The notes: a model not told the origin generated them from the letters alone. Shown: positions 32,765-41,973, counted from the first letter of the stretch. The stretch is 64,000 bases of DNA from an uncultured Anaeroplasmataceae bacterium (GCA_949840955.1 CATKXV010000001.1:1-64000), one strand, 5' to 3'. Translations and numbers: made by a program.

Positions 32765-34204
32765 ATGGAAAAAGAATTAGTCTTAGACGTAGAAGAAAGT
32801 CCAAAGAAGAAGTCGCAATGGTTTTTGTTTGCAATTCAGCATATTTTGGCAATGCTGGTTGCATGTATTACTGTACCATTAATTACAGGGCTACCTATTG
32901 GTCCTACATTAGTGGCAGCAGGAGTTGGCACATTGATTTATGTATTTACTACGAAAAGAAAATCACCTGTATTTTTAAGTAGCTCCTTTGCTTATTTAGC
33001 ACCAATGTCTACAGCCCTAACTCTAGGGATAATGGATGATGGCTCTATGAATTATTTGGCAGTTATGCTAGGAATGCTTATGGTTGGTGTTGTTTATGTG
33101 ATGATTGCGTTAATTATTAAGAAGGTAGGTACAGGCTGGTTAAATAAGCTTTTACCACCAGTTGTTATTGGACCCATTATTATGGTTATTGGTTTAGGAC
33201 TTGCAGGATCTGCAATAGGAAATATTACAGGGGGGACTGCTGGGATTCAAATTTTTACATCCAATTCTGCTGAAGCGTTGCCTTGGCAATATACCTTTAT
33301 GTCCATTCTTGTTGCCTTGTTTGCCTGCTTTTTAACGGCATTTTGTGCAACATCAAAAAGAAAAAATATAACCCTCATTCCATTTGTAATTGGTATGGTA
33401 GGTGCATATGTTTTGGCCTGTGTATTGACAGGGATTGGGCATTTGGCTCATGTAGATTGGCTTAAAATTATTGATTTTTCCTTGTTTAACAAGGACTGGA
33501 CAAATGTTGGCTCATGGATTACTATAGATTTTGTGTTTGTGAAATCCTTTAATCAAACAGCAGAATTCACCTTAAAGACTGTAGGACAGGTTGCACTACT
33601 ATTTGTTCCTGTGGCTTTAGTTACCATATGTGAGCATATTGGAGATCATAAAAATCTTGGTAATATTATCAATAGAGATTTATTGGATAAGGAGCCAGGA
33701 CTTACTAGAACCTTAATTGGTGATGGAGTTGCAACGGCTGTATCAGGTGTTTTATGTGGTGCTGCCAATACAACCTATGGAGAGAATGTGGCAGTAATTG
33801 GAGTTTCTAAAATAGCTTCCGTTTCTGTTATTATTCTAGCAAGTATCTTATCTATTGTCTTAGGATTCTTTGCTCCATTGACGACCCTTTTACAAACGAT
33901 ACCTGCATGTATTACTGGAGGGGTTTCATTAATCCTTTATGGCTTTATTGCTTCAAGTGGAGTGAAGATGCTCATAAAGGAAAAAATCGATTTTGGTAAA
34001 ACGAGAAATATTGTTATTGCCTCTGTAATTTTAGTGGCAGGTATTGGTGGTCTTGCTTTAGGCTTTGGTGGTGTAGCAGGAGGAAATATCATTACCATAT
34101 CAGCAACAGCAGTAGCAATGTTTTTAGGAATTATTATGAATTTGATTTTACCTAAGGGAACCATAGAAGAGGAAATCTCAGAAGCCTTAGATTCAAAAGA
34201 ATAG
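32765..34204 (+). CDS. Nucleobase:cation symporter-2 (uracil/xanthine permease type)
   Basis: A 479-aa integral membrane transporter of the NCS2 (UraA/XanQ) family with 12-14 helices. Characteristic segments are IQHILAMLVACITVPLITG near the start, GLGLAGSAIGN, and the conserved NTTYGENVAVIGVSKIASVS loop near residue 345. Family members import uracil, xanthine, uric acid or guanine by proton or sodium symport; the substrate cannot be fixed here. It is monocistronic with a structured leader and a terminator. It lies between the two LysR clusters. Confidence 0.9.
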   Translation: MEKELVLDVEESPKKKSQWFLFAIQHILAMLVACITVPLITGLPIGPTLVAAGVGTLIYVFTTKRKSPVFLSSSFAYLAPMSTALTLGIMDDGSMNYLAVMLGMLMVGVVYVMIALIIKKVGTGWLNKLLPPVVIGPIIMVIGLGLAGSAIGNITGGTAGIQIFTSNSAEALPWQYTFMSILVALFACFLTAFCATSKRKNITLIPFVIGMVGAYVLACVLTGIGHLAHVDWLKIIDFSLFNKDWTNVGSWITIDFVFVKSFNQTAEFTLKTVGQVALLFVPVALVTICEHIGDHKNLGNIINRDLLDKEPGLTRTLIGDGVATAVSGVLCGAANTTYGENVAVIGVSKIASVSVIILASILSIVLGFFAPLTTLLQTIPACITGGVSLILYGFIASSGVKMLIKEKIDFGKTRNIVIASVILVAGIGGLALGFGGVAGGNIITISATAVAMFLGIIMNLILPKGTIEEEISEALDSKE

Positions 34205-34220
34205 TCATTATCTATATAGT

Positions 34221-34262
34221 AAAGAAAAAGCTTAGATTGTTTTAAATTTAAGTTTTTTCTTT
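34221..34262 (+). terminator. Terminator after the NCS2 permease
   Basis: AAAGAAAAAGCTTA (34221-34234) pairs with TAAGTTTTTTCTTT (34249-34262) with one G-T pair. The T-rich 3' arm continues in T. Confidence 0.7.
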
Positions 34263-34343
34263 TCTTTTTTTCTGGAATCCTTTATAATGAATATAGGATT
34301 ATATATTCTAAAAGACCTATAAGATATCAAGGGAGTGTTTTTT

Positions 34344-36995
34344 ATGAAGCATAAAATATTTTTTATTTCACTTTTCTTCTTTAGCTTATTTTTAATATCC
34401 TGTACTACGAAAGAGGATAAAATACATTTTAAGATTGAAGAGAATATAGCAATTGAACTGAATGAATATACAGAAAACTATAATTTTAGTCCGTATATTC
34501 ATGTGTTTAAAAATGATGAGGAAATTTTGAATCCAACGCTCAGCTTCTTTATAGAGGCAGGAAGCAAAATTGAAGTGGGAGAAGCAACATTTTATGTGAT
34601 ATATAAAGAGGATGAAAAAGAATACAAGGAGAAATTTGTAGTAACCTTTCAAAATAGTTATGTAATACTAAAGCTTCATTATGGTAGTGAGGTACATCAG
34701 TATGAGGTGAAAAAAGGGAGCACTCTAGCTACCTTAGACTTATCCGAGCAAATCAATCATATGAAGGTAGAGGGCTATTATTTAGATACACAGTATGAAA
34801 AGACCTTTGATATGCAGGAGGCTATAACAAAGGATTTAGAGCTATATGCTAAGCTTTCCTATACCTTATCCTATGATAAGAGACCAATTGTACCTTCTGA
34901 TGTTGCTAAAAACATGGATGACTATATTTGGGATTTGATGGAGAATACTCCGAGCTATAGACCTAGCTGGAATCAGGAAGGCTTCAAGGGAAGATGGAAC
35001 TACATTGATGGTGTATTTTTAAATTCTATTGTGAATCTTTATCATGAAACAAATAATAAGCAATATATGGCATTTTTATTGAATTACATTGATTATTATA
35101 TTGATTATGAAGGAAATTTCATCAATCCTGAAACTAAGGAACCTACAGGATATCGTTCTGGAGAATTAGATAGTGTATGTGAAAGTAGAATCTTATTTGA
35201 TGCCTATGAAATGACAAGGGATCCTCGCTATTTAAAGGCTATTGAAAAGACTTATCAAGAACTAAAGAAAATGAGTATAGCTGTAGGTAGTCAGAATTTT
35301 TCTCATAAGGAAAGCTATTTAAATCAAATATGGCTTGATGGTATGTATATGTATGTTCCCTTTCTAGCTCGATATGCTCAATTTTTTGATAAGCCTGAGG
35401 AGTTTAGCCTTATAAAAGAGCAGTATGCCTATATAAGGGAGCATATGTTTGATGAAGAAAAGCAACTGTACTATCATGGGCATGATACGACAAAGTCTAT
35501 ATTTTGGGCGGATAAGACAACAGGAAATAGTAAAAGCTTTTGGTTAAGGTCCAATGGATGGTTTATCGTATCTTTAGTTGATGGATTAGAATATTTCCCT
35601 GAGGGAGAAGAAAAGAACTACTTGCTAGAATTATTAGAGGAAGCTTTAACTGGTATTTTACAATATCAGGATGAAACAACCCATATGTTTTATCAATTGG
35701 TTGATAAAGGACCTAATGCCTTTTTGGTACATAAGGAGTATTTAACTAATTTAAAAAATTATGCCTATGGTAATGGAGATGCAACCATTAAAAATTATTT
35801 AGAATCCTCAGGCTCAAGTATGATTGCTTATGCTGCCTTGAAGGCTTCTCGCTTAGGATATTTAAAGAATTATGAACAAATTGGAATAGAAATTTTTGAG
35901 GGGATTTATGATTATAGCTTCAAAGAAAATTCCTTACACCACATTTGTATAACAGCAGGCCTTGGTCCAGACAAAAATCCTTATCGGGATGGTTCACTTG
36001 AGTATTATTTAGCAGAACCTGTAGGAGAAAATGACGCAAAAGGGGTTGGTCCCTTTATTATGGCTTATTTGGAATATGCCTTGGATAAGGCTCTACTAAA
36101 AAAGCAAATTAACATAACACAGGTATTACCTACAGGTTCAAGAGAAATTGCCTTTCCTGAGAAGGTCATAGTGGACGAAATCTATTATCCATATATTCCT
36201 TATTTTGTTTTCGTAGGCTTTTACTATGATGAAGCTTATCAATTTAAAATACCTAATGGTACCATTTTTACTAAGGATACAACAATTTATTTAAAGTATA
36301 TAAAAGAGGAAAGCTTTTATGAAAGTTTACTCAATAGTGATAATAAACTATTAGAGGAAAATTTTGATTCCTATACAAAGGAAGATTCCTTGCCAGAATT
36401 TAAAGAATGGGGAACGAAAGGGATTTATTATTATATTAATGATAAGGATGACCCAGGAATTGATATGAATTTAAATCATATTGAGCTGGGAAATGGAGAT
36501 GCTTATTTATATGATAATTCAGAATATGATGGAACACAGCTGATTATTGATGCTGGAAATATTACGAAGGGAATTGTTAAAGGATATATGGAGGTATCCT
36601 TAGAATATGCAGGTAACTCCTGGACTTTCTTTCAAATTTATGGAACAAAATCCAACGGAACCTATGGTGAAATTTTTGGAGCACGCTTTGATGAAGAAAT
36701 TTTAAAGTATCGGTTAGATGGAGGAAATGTGATTTATCCTTCTTACCCATATATTTATCCTATGGATCAAAAATATAAAATTGAATATATCTATGATTTA
36801 AATCAAAACCAATTATCCGTAAAAATGAATGATATGTATCTTGTATGTGAGTTACATATGACTTCAACGAGCTTTGGAGGCATCAAGATTGTTTCCTCTG
36901 ATAAAATGGCTTATTTTATTGATGATACTCAAGAGAAACATTATGTTCATCGACGCGCAAGAGTTGACAATATCATACTTGTAGTAGAAGAATAA
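34344..36995 (+). CDS. GH105-like unsaturated rhamnogalacturonyl hydrolase lipoprotein
   Basis: An 883-aa surface enzyme. Lipobox LISC (Cys20). Residues about 110-170 are an InlB B-type (Listeria-Bacteroides) repeat ending EAITKDLELYAK. The (alpha/alpha)6-barrel catalytic region is about 185-590, with LNQIWLDGMYMYVPFLARYA and SFWLRSNGWFIVSLVDGLE, matching GH105/GH88 landmarks. A second InlB-type repeat (FVGFYYDEAYQF, TKDTTIYLKY) follows, then a laminin-G-like C-terminal domain. It would cleave unsaturated uronic acid from pectin fragments. The ATG at 34344 has GGGAG 8 bases upstream. Family call is by motif; GH88 is the close alternative. Confidence 0.75.
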   Translation: MKHKIFFISLFFFSLFLISCTTKEDKIHFKIEENIAIELNEYTENYNFSPYIHVFKNDEEILNPTLSFFIEAGSKIEVGEATFYVIYKEDEKEYKEKFVVTFQNSYVILKLHYGSEVHQYEVKKGSTLATLDLSEQINHMKVEGYYLDTQYEKTFDMQEAITKDLELYAKLSYTLSYDKRPIVPSDVAKNMDDYIWDLMENTPSYRPSWNQEGFKGRWNYIDGVFLNSIVNLYHETNNKQYMAFLLNYIDYYIDYEGNFINPETKEPTGYRSGELDSVCESRILFDAYEMTRDPRYLKAIEKTYQELKKMSIAVGSQNFSHKESYLNQIWLDGMYMYVPFLARYAQFFDKPEEFSLIKEQYAYIREHMFDEEKQLYYHGHDTTKSIFWADKTTGNSKSFWLRSNGWFIVSLVDGLEYFPEGEEKNYLLELLEEALTGILQYQDETTHMFYQLVDKGPNAFLVHKEYLTNLKNYAYGNGDATIKNYLESSGSSMIAYAALKASRLGYLKNYEQIGIEIFEGIYDYSFKENSLHHICITAGLGPDKNPYRDGSLEYYLAEPVGENDAKGVGPFIMAYLEYALDKALLKKQINITQVLPTGSREIAFPEKVIVDEIYYPYIPYFVFVGFYYDEAYQFKIPNGTIFTKDTTIYLKYIKEESFYESLLNSDNKLLEENFDSYTKEDSLPEFKEWGTKGIYYYINDKDDPGIDMNLNHIELGNGDAYLYDNSEYDGTQLIIDAGNITKGIVKGYMEVSLEYAGNSWTFFQIYGTKSNGTYGEIFGARFDEEILKYRLDGGNVIYPSYPYIYPMDQKYKIEYIYDLNQNQLSVKMNDMYLVCELHMTSTSFGGIKIVSSDKMAYFIDDTQEKHYVHRRARVDNIILVVEE

Positions 36996-36997
36996 GA

Positions 36998-37032
36998 AAA
37001 TTGACCAGCCAAATTTTGACTGGCCAATTTTA
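36998..37032 (+). terminator. Terminator after the GH105 gene
   Basis: AAAATTGACCAG (36998-37009) pairs with CTGGCCAATTTT (37021-37032) with one wobble. Confidence 0.7.
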
Positions 37033-37080
37033 CTTTATTGATACCTTTATTTAGATTTTATGCTATAATATAAAAGCAAT

Positions 37081-37157
37081 CGGAAAGTAGCTTAGTTTGG
37101 CAAAGCGCTAGCTTCGGGAGCTAGAGACCGTGGGTTCAAATCCCATCTTTCCGACCA
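37081..37157 (+). tRNA. tRNA-Pro (anticodon CGG)
   Basis: Acceptor CGGAAAG (37081-37087) pairs with CTTTCCG (37147-37153), discriminator A and encoded CCA. The anticodon stem CTAGC/GCTAG encloses loop TTCGGGA, giving CGG. The T loop is TTCAAAT. Short variable loop, class I. Confidence 0.94.
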
Positions 37158-37170
37158 TTTTAATCTTACA

Positions 37171-37308
37171 CAGAGAAAACGACAAGCAATGGGAATTGAA
37201 AATACGTTGAAATTTTGCGATATTTTCAATTCCTAATTTTTATTTTTTAAGCCAAAACAGACAAAAACATAAAACGATCATCTATTTTATTAAAAATAGG
37301 ATAGTAAC
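37171..37308. repeat. Copy A of a divergent 135-bp block (copy B at 47157-47289)
   Basis: Shares with 47157-47289 the start CAGAGAAAACGA, then TGGGAA, AAATACGTTGA-ATTTTG, ATAAAACGA, and the end ACTAAAAAT-type/TAGTAAC. Inside it, GGAATTGAAAATA (37192-37204) and TATTTTCAATTCC (37221-37233) form a perfect 13-bp hairpin followed by T-runs, which could terminate tRNA-Pro. The conserved flanks indicate a common origin beyond a terminator. Confidence 0.6.
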
Positions 37309-37347
37309 ATCCGAGGAGCGTGGAAATCAAACAGGGTTGATAAAATA

Positions 37348-37512
37348 GTTCTTTCTGCCTTTATAACTAAAAATGCAGAAGTAGCTAAACATTCTATGCA
37401 AGCTCATATGAAAGATTTGTTTGATAAATATAAAAAAGGTAGAAGTATCAAAGTGTTAGTTTTTAAATCATTTGTCAAAATAGAAGTTAATATTTATCAT
37501 ATACTTAAATAA
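37348..37512 (+). pseudogene. Fragment resembling the C-terminus of a GntR/FCD regulator
   Basis: The open frame reads VLSAFITKNAEVAKHSMQAH, then MKDLFDKYKKGRSI, ending at 37510-37512. The pattern (alternating helix with D/N-A-E-A and M-x-x-H) resembles the last FCD helices of FadR-type regulators. No start or DNA-binding domain is present and a stop lies just upstream of 37306. Identification is tentative. Confidence 0.35.
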
Positions 37513-37605
37513 GATAGAGAAATATTTACATATTTATTAAAATGATGATATAATTAAAAGGTATATGAAGAGAATTAAATGCCTTTCAACTATAAGGAGG
37601 ATTTT

Positions 37606-38502
37606 ATGGAATTAAGAGTTTTGCGTTATTTTTTGTCCGTAGTGAGAGAAGAAAATATCTTAAGAGCAGCTGAAGTATTACATATTACACAGCCTTCCTT
37701 ATCTCGTCAGCTTGCTCAGCTTGAGGAAGAATTAGGGGCTAAGTTGTTTGAAAGAGGAAATAGAAAAATCACGCTTACTGAGGCAGGACTATTATTAAAG
37801 CGTCGTGCAGAAGAGATGGTTTCTTTAGCTGATAAAACAGAACAAGAATTTTTAACTTTGTCTGGTGGCGATGATATCACAGGTGTCATTTCCATTGGAA
37901 GTGGAGAATTAAGTTCTGTAAGTGAGCTTTCTAAAATGATTTTTTCTTTTAGCCAAAAATATCCTCATATCCATTTTAATTTCTTTTCTGGAAATGCTGA
38001 CACAATTAAAGATCAAATTGATAAAGGTCTTCTTGATTTTGGGCTGTTTCTAGAACCTGTTGATGTTGATAAATATGATTACTTGAGAATGCCAATAAAA
38101 GAACATTGGATAGTTGTGGTTCCTAAGGACTCTCCACTTGCAGAAAAAGAAAGCATAACCCCAGAAGATCTTTCCGACAAGCCTTTAATCTTACCAAGTC
38201 GTAATCGTATCAAATCTGAGCTTGCTAGTTGGTTTGGTGTTTATTTTAAAGAAAAGAATGTTTTTTCATCAAATAATCTCATCAATAATGCTGCCTTGAT
38301 GGTGGAAGAAGGTCTTGGGTATGCTCTGGCTGTTGAAGGCTCAGTTGCGATGTATGGCAACAATAAAGTCCTTGTAAAAAGACTATATCCAGATTTGATT
38401 TCAACTTCTGTAATAGCTTGGAAAAAACATCAGCCAACTGGTGTAGCTGTGACAAAATTTCAAAATCACGTTCGTATGTCTATAGAGCATAAGAAGGTAT
38501 AG
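37606..38502 (+). CDS. LysR-family regulator (cluster 2)
   Basis: A 298-aa LysR regulator closely resembling the one at 27498-28382: both begin with x-LR-L-YFL-V-REENI and ITQPSLSRQLAQLEEELG and share later KYD-LR-P-K--W and EEG-GYA segments. The ATG at 37606 is used because AAGGAGG (37594-37600) is 5 bases upstream; the longer frame from 37579 is not needed. It is transcribed in the same direction as its cluster, with a promoter and dyad between it and the flavodoxin lipoprotein gene. Confidence 0.92.
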   Translation: MELRVLRYFLSVVREENILRAAEVLHITQPSLSRQLAQLEEELGAKLFERGNRKITLTEAGLLLKRRAEEMVSLADKTEQEFLTLSGGDDITGVISIGSGELSSVSELSKMIFSFSQKYPHIHFNFFSGNADTIKDQIDKGLLDFGLFLEPVDVDKYDYLRMPIKEHWIVVVPKDSPLAEKESITPEDLSDKPLILPSRNRIKSELASWFGVYFKEKNVFSSNNLINNAALMVEEGLGYALAVEGSVAMYGNNKVLVKRLYPDLISTSVIAWKKHQPTGVAVTKFQNHVRMSIEHKKV

Positions 38503-38512
38503 ATAATAGGTA

Positions 38513-38542
38513 TTAGACATATTAAATAAAAATGACTATAAT
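38513..38542 (+). promoter_or_regulatory. Promoter of the cluster 2 operon
   Basis: TTAGAC at 38513-38518, an 18-bp spacer, and TATAAT at 38537-38542. The start site would fall inside the dyad that follows. Confidence 0.55.
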
Positions 38543-38574
38543 GTAAGTGTAAAGGTTGACACTTACATTTTTTT
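38542..38574 (+). terminator. Dyad with T-run: lysR2 terminator and possible operator
   Basis: TGTAAGTGT (38542-38550) pairs perfectly with ACACTTACA (38559-38567), followed by seven T. It would terminate read-through from lysR2. A transcript from the promoter above would begin inside the left arm and escape it. GTGT-N8-ACAC could also be bound by a LysR protein. Confidence 0.6.
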
Positions 38575-38592
38575 ATACGATGGAGGACATTT

Positions 38593-39240
38593 ATGAAACA
38601 TTTAAAAAATTTACTTTTAGTAGTAGTTACACTTTTCTTTGCAGTATCACTTATATCCTGTGGTAAAACAGAGGATCCTATTGAATCTGAAAATGAAAAT
38701 AATAATTCAAATAATGAAAATAATTCAAATGGTTCCAACGAAAAGCCCAATGAAACTAGTGAGCATAAAATTTTAGTAGCTTATTTTTCTGCAACTAATA
38801 CAACTAAGCGTATTGCAGAGCTTATTCAAGAAGAAGTAGAGGGAACTCTATTTGAGATTGTTCCTGTAGTTTCTTATACATCAGCAGATTTGAACTACAA
38901 CAATTCAAACTCAAGAACAAGTTTAGAAAATCAAGATGATTCTATCCGACCTGAGATTAAAGGAATGGTAGAGAATATGGACCAATATGATGTTGTATAT
39001 ATAGGCTATCCAATTTGGTTTGGAAAAGCCCCAAAACCAGTTTATACTTTCTTTGAGTCTTATGATTTTTCTGGGAAAACAATCATACCTTTTTGTACCT
39101 CTGGAAGTAGTAGCATAGGTTCTAGTGCGACTTACTTGGAGAAATTAACAAAGTCTTCTACTTGGTTAAGTGGAACACGTTTTTCTTCAACTGCAACCCA
39201 AAGCACAATAGCCTCTTGGATTAAAGGACTAAAGTATTAA
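38593..39240 (+). CDS. Flavodoxin-domain lipoprotein (cluster 2)
   Basis: A 215-aa lipid-anchored flavodoxin. Signal peptide with lipobox LISC (Cys23), an Asn/Glu-rich low-complexity linker (about 30-55), then a Flavodoxin_4-type domain: ILVAYFSATNTTKRIAELI for FMN phosphate, YIGYPIWFGKAPKPVYTFFE, and FCTSGSSSIGSS. The domain is closely similar to the first domain of the three-domain lipoprotein at 30570, so one derives from the other or from a common ancestor. It leads an operon with two acetyltransferases and a second redox lipoprotein. Confidence 0.88.
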   Translation: MKHLKNLLLVVVTLFFAVSLISCGKTEDPIESENENNNSNNENNSNGSNEKPNETSEHKILVAYFSATNTTKRIAELIQEEVEGTLFEIVPVVSYTSADLNYNNSNSRTSLENQDDSIRPEIKGMVENMDQYDVVYIGYPIWFGKAPKPVYTFFESYDFSGKTIIPFCTSGSSSIGSSATYLEKLTKSSTWLSGTRFSSTATQSTIASWIKGLKY

Positions 39241-39256
39241 GACTTAAAGGTGAAAA

Positions 39257-39826
39257 ATGAAAGATATTTTACAAAGAGAATTAGATGGCGAAGAAATCAA
39301 AACCTCTGATCCGGACTATCATAAAATCAGTGATATCATTAGAGAAACGATGCGCCTTGCCTATCAATTCAATCAACAGGCTCCTTTTGATGAAAATAAT
39401 CAAAATTTATTGAATCAGATTTTTGGAAAAGATATTGATGAAACAACAACGATATTGCCACCATTTTATATTGATTATGGAAAAAACGTTACATTAGGAA
39501 AACGTGTATGGATTCAGCAGGGGTGTACCTTCTTTGATCGTGGAGGAATTATAATAGGAGATGATGTGTTTATTGCTCCTAAAGTAAATCTCATCACACT
39601 GAATCATATTAGGAATCCATATGAGCGAAGTACTACGGTAGCTAAACCCATCAAAATAGGAAATCGGGTATGGATAGGTATTGCAGCAACAATCCTGCCT
39701 GGAGTAACCATTGGCGAAAATGCAATTGTTGCAGCAGGAGCTGTTGTTACACATGATGTTCCTGCAAATGCAGTAGTTGCAGGAAATCCAGCGAGAATCA
39801 TTAAAAAAATAGAAGAAAGAGAATAA
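39257..39826 (+). CDS. Maltose/galactoside-type O-acetyltransferase (cluster 2, first)
   Basis: A 189-aa hexapeptide acetyltransferase with the same architecture as the one at 28522. The N-terminal cap [20 protein letters not shown] is followed by the [20 protein letters not shown] strand, [10 protein letters not shown] (His region) and the C-terminal [20 protein letters not shown] coil. Acetyl-CoA dependent; acceptor unknown. It starts 16 bases after the flavodoxin gene with AAAGGTG as ribosome-binding site, and its stop is 2 bases before the next acetyltransferase gene. Confidence 0.87.
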   Translation: MKDILQRELDGEEIKTSDPDYHKISDIIRETMRLAYQFNQQAPFDENNQNLLNQIFGKDIDETTTILPPFYIDYGKNVTLGKRVWIQQGCTFFDRGGIIIGDDVFIAPKVNLITLNHIRNPYERSTTVAKPIKIGNRVWIGIAATILPGVTIGENAIVAAGAVVTHDVPANAVVAGNPARIIKKIEERE

Positions 39827-39828
39827 AC

Positions 39829-40380
39829 ATGAAGGAAACTAGAATCAATTTAAGAGAAGTAGGAAAACAACGATTTGAACAGACAAAGAAAACCTCTGAT
39901 AAACTATTTGAGTTAAATCACACGATGCCATTTACAGAAAAATATAATCAATTGATAAAAGAATTTTTTACTGGTGGTTTAGGGGAGAATTGTTACATTC
40001 TTGTTCCTCTTTATATTAATCTTGTTGAAAATATTCATATAGGAAATAAAGTATCAATAAATCCTTACTTTAAATGTATGTCAGCAGGAAATGTTTTTAT
40101 TGAGGATAATGTTCAAATTGCAATGAATGTTTCTCTAATTACAAACAATCATGATTTTTATGAGCGATCTATTTTAACTGTAAAAGATATTCATATAAAG
40201 AAGAATGCTTGGATAGGGGCAGGTGCTACAATATTACCAGGAGTTACTATCGGAGAAAATGCAGTTGTTGGTGCTGGAAGTGTTGTTACACATGATGTTC
40301 CTTCAAATACAGTAGTTGCAGGAAATCCTGCACGTATTATCAAAACCTTAGATTCAAATCGGTTTAATTCCAATCACTGA
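39829..40380 (+). CDS. Hexapeptide O-acetyltransferase (cluster 2, second)
   Basis: A 183-aa paralogue of the preceding gene with the same cap and beta-helix plan. It shares [10 protein letters not shown] and [17 protein letters not shown] with it, but the catalytic region [12 protein letters not shown] differs, implying a different acceptor. The two may form heterotrimers or act in sequence. The stop is followed 14 bases later by the second redox lipoprotein gene, with AAGGAGG between them. Confidence 0.85.
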   Translation: MKETRINLREVGKQRFEQTKKTSDKLFELNHTMPFTEKYNQLIKEFFTGGLGENCYILVPLYINLVENIHIGNKVSINPYFKCMSAGNVFIEDNVQIAMNVSLITNNHDFYERSILTVKDIHIKKNAWIGAGATILPGVTIGENAVVGAGSVVTHDVPSNTVVAGNPARIIKTLDSNRFNSNH

Positions 40381-40394
40381 TAAGGAGGAAAAGA

Positions 40395-41435
40395 ATGAAA
40401 AAGTTTATTTTATTTTGTATTACAATACTTTATCTTTTAGGATTTGTTTCTTGTAAAAATACACCAAAAGAAGAAATACCAGCAGAGGAAAATACTCCTA
40501 TAGAAAACGAACAAAAACCAAATCAAGAGGCACCTATTTCTTCAAACAAAAAGGTTCTTATCGCCTATTTTTCCTTAGCGGAAAATATGGTAAATGAAGT
40601 AGATGCCGAGGCTTCTGCAAGTATGTCTTTACCTGGAGATGTAACAAGATTAGCCTATTACATTCAAAAATATACTGATGGAGATATATTTTCTATTCAT
40701 ACTATTAAAAAATATCCAAATGATTTTCAGGCAGTAGTAGATGAAAATCATAGTGAAAGTACAAATCCTAAATTAGAAAAAAAGGTAGAAAATTTAGATC
40801 AGTATGACACAATATTTATTGGATATCCTGTATGGGCTACAAATGTTCCAAGAGCGATACGTACTTTTTTGGAAGAAAATAATCTTTCTAAGAAGACAGT
40901 TGTCCCTTTTTGCTCTCATAATGGCTATGGAGCTGGAAGTAGTTATTCTACAATTAAAAGTTTGAGTGGTGCAAATACATTAGATGGCTTTGCAATACTT
41001 GGAACACAAACTGCCTCTGCTCAAAACTCTATAAATGAATGGTTAGAAAAAATAGGGATAAAAAAAGCTACCTCTATAGTACCAATTGAACTTGTTATAG
41101 GAGATATCATTTTAAATGCAAATCTAAACAATACAGCAGTAGCAAAAGAATTTTTAAAGCTATTACCCCAATCTATGCGACTTTCTCGTTATGGAGACAG
41201 AGAATATTACGGTTCCATACAGGGAAGTATTAGCGTAGAAGGTGAAAGAAAACGAAATTTTACGAAAGGTGAAATTTCTTATTGTCCTGCCAATAATACT
41301 TTTGCGATATGGTTTGATAAAGAGGAACAAATGTTGGGTATGGATATTATAAAAATTGGAGAAATCACATCTGATTACAATGTGCTAAAAACTTTGGAAT
41401 CAGGTATCGAAGTTCTAGTAAGAAAAACAAACTGA
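40395..41435 (+). CDS. Flavodoxin + cyclophilin-like lipoprotein (cluster 2)
   Basis: A 346-aa lipoprotein: lipobox GFVSC (Cys20), an acidic linker to about 50, then a flavodoxin domain (VLIAYFSLAENMVNE, FIGYPVWATNVPRAIRTFLE, FCSHNGYGAGSS) to about 225. A cyclophilin-like domain follows (IPIELVIGDIILNANLNNTA, then a YG-x-IQGSISVEG segment). The Asn/Glu insert in the FMN loop (ENMVNEVDAEASASM) resembles extended flavodoxin families. It shows the first two domains of the cluster 1 protein without the aldo/keto reductase. A terminator follows at 41492. Confidence 0.83.
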   Translation: MKKFILFCITILYLLGFVSCKNTPKEEIPAEENTPIENEQKPNQEAPISSNKKVLIAYFSLAENMVNEVDAEASASMSLPGDVTRLAYYIQKYTDGDIFSIHTIKKYPNDFQAVVDENHSESTNPKLEKKVENLDQYDTIFIGYPVWATNVPRAIRTFLEENNLSKKTVVPFCSHNGYGAGSSYSTIKSLSGANTLDGFAILGTQTASAQNSINEWLEKIGIKKATSIVPIELVIGDIILNANLNNTAVAKEFLKLLPQSMRLSRYGDREYYGSIQGSISVEGERKRNFTKGEISYCPANNTFAIWFDKEEQMLGMDIIKIGEITSDYNVLKTLESGIEVLVRKTN

Positions 41436-41491
41436 TAAAAAAATTCATACTGTCCATTTTTAGGAAATTTTATTATAAAACATTCATGATT

Positions 41492-41532
41492 AGCCGTTAT
41501 AGACAACATAAGTCTATTAACGGCTCTTTTTT
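41492..41532 (+). terminator. Terminator of the cluster 2 operon
   Basis: AGCCGTTA-TAGAC pairs with GTCTA-TTAACGGCT around an AACATAA loop, with a T-run to 41532. Confidence 0.8.
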
Positions 41533-41559
41533 ATTTTCCAACACTTAACTAGAACATCT

Positions 41560-41912
41560 ATTGGAACATACAAAAAAAATGACATTATACTCATTTATGC
41601 TGCCCTTAGAAATCCAGCTTATCTATTAATGAGAATCTGTGATTGGTTTGATAGTTTCTATTACTTTAAGCTCACAACTATTTTATCACAAGAGGATAAG
41701 AAAAAGGTACAGTAAAGAAGTTCTATATCAATATTAGAGATCTAACCCATAATGGCTCTAATCTCTATGGTTCTACCTTCTTAAGCTATGCCTATCTCCA
41801 AAAGAAAAATAAAGCCTTCAAAGACTTAGACACTTTCACAAGTCTAACTCCAAGTTTAGAAGAGCTTAGCAAATGCAGTTCTAGATTTTATGATAAAATA
41901 AATCAAAAATGA
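41560..41912 (+). pseudogene. Frameshifted gene remnant, unrecognised
   Basis: One frame to the stop at 41713-41715 reads ILIYAALRNPAYLLMRICDW then FDSFYYFKLTTILSQEDKKK. The next segment in another frame (41721-41912) reads FYINIRDLTHNGSNLYGSTF and LSYAYLQKKNKAFKDLDTF, ending in TGA. Together they look like the C-terminal part of one protein broken by a frameshift, without a start. No family recognised. Confidence 0.4.
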
Positions 41913-41916
41913 GAAA

Positions 41917-41952
41917 AAGGAGGAACAAAACCCTCCTATTTTCTATTTTTTA
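41917..41952 (+). terminator. Small hairpin terminator
   Basis: AGGAGG pairs with CCTCCT around a short A-rich loop, then a T-rich stretch. It follows the gene remnant. Confidence 0.5.
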
Positions 41953-41973
41953 ATATAAGTTTCCAAAAGGCTC

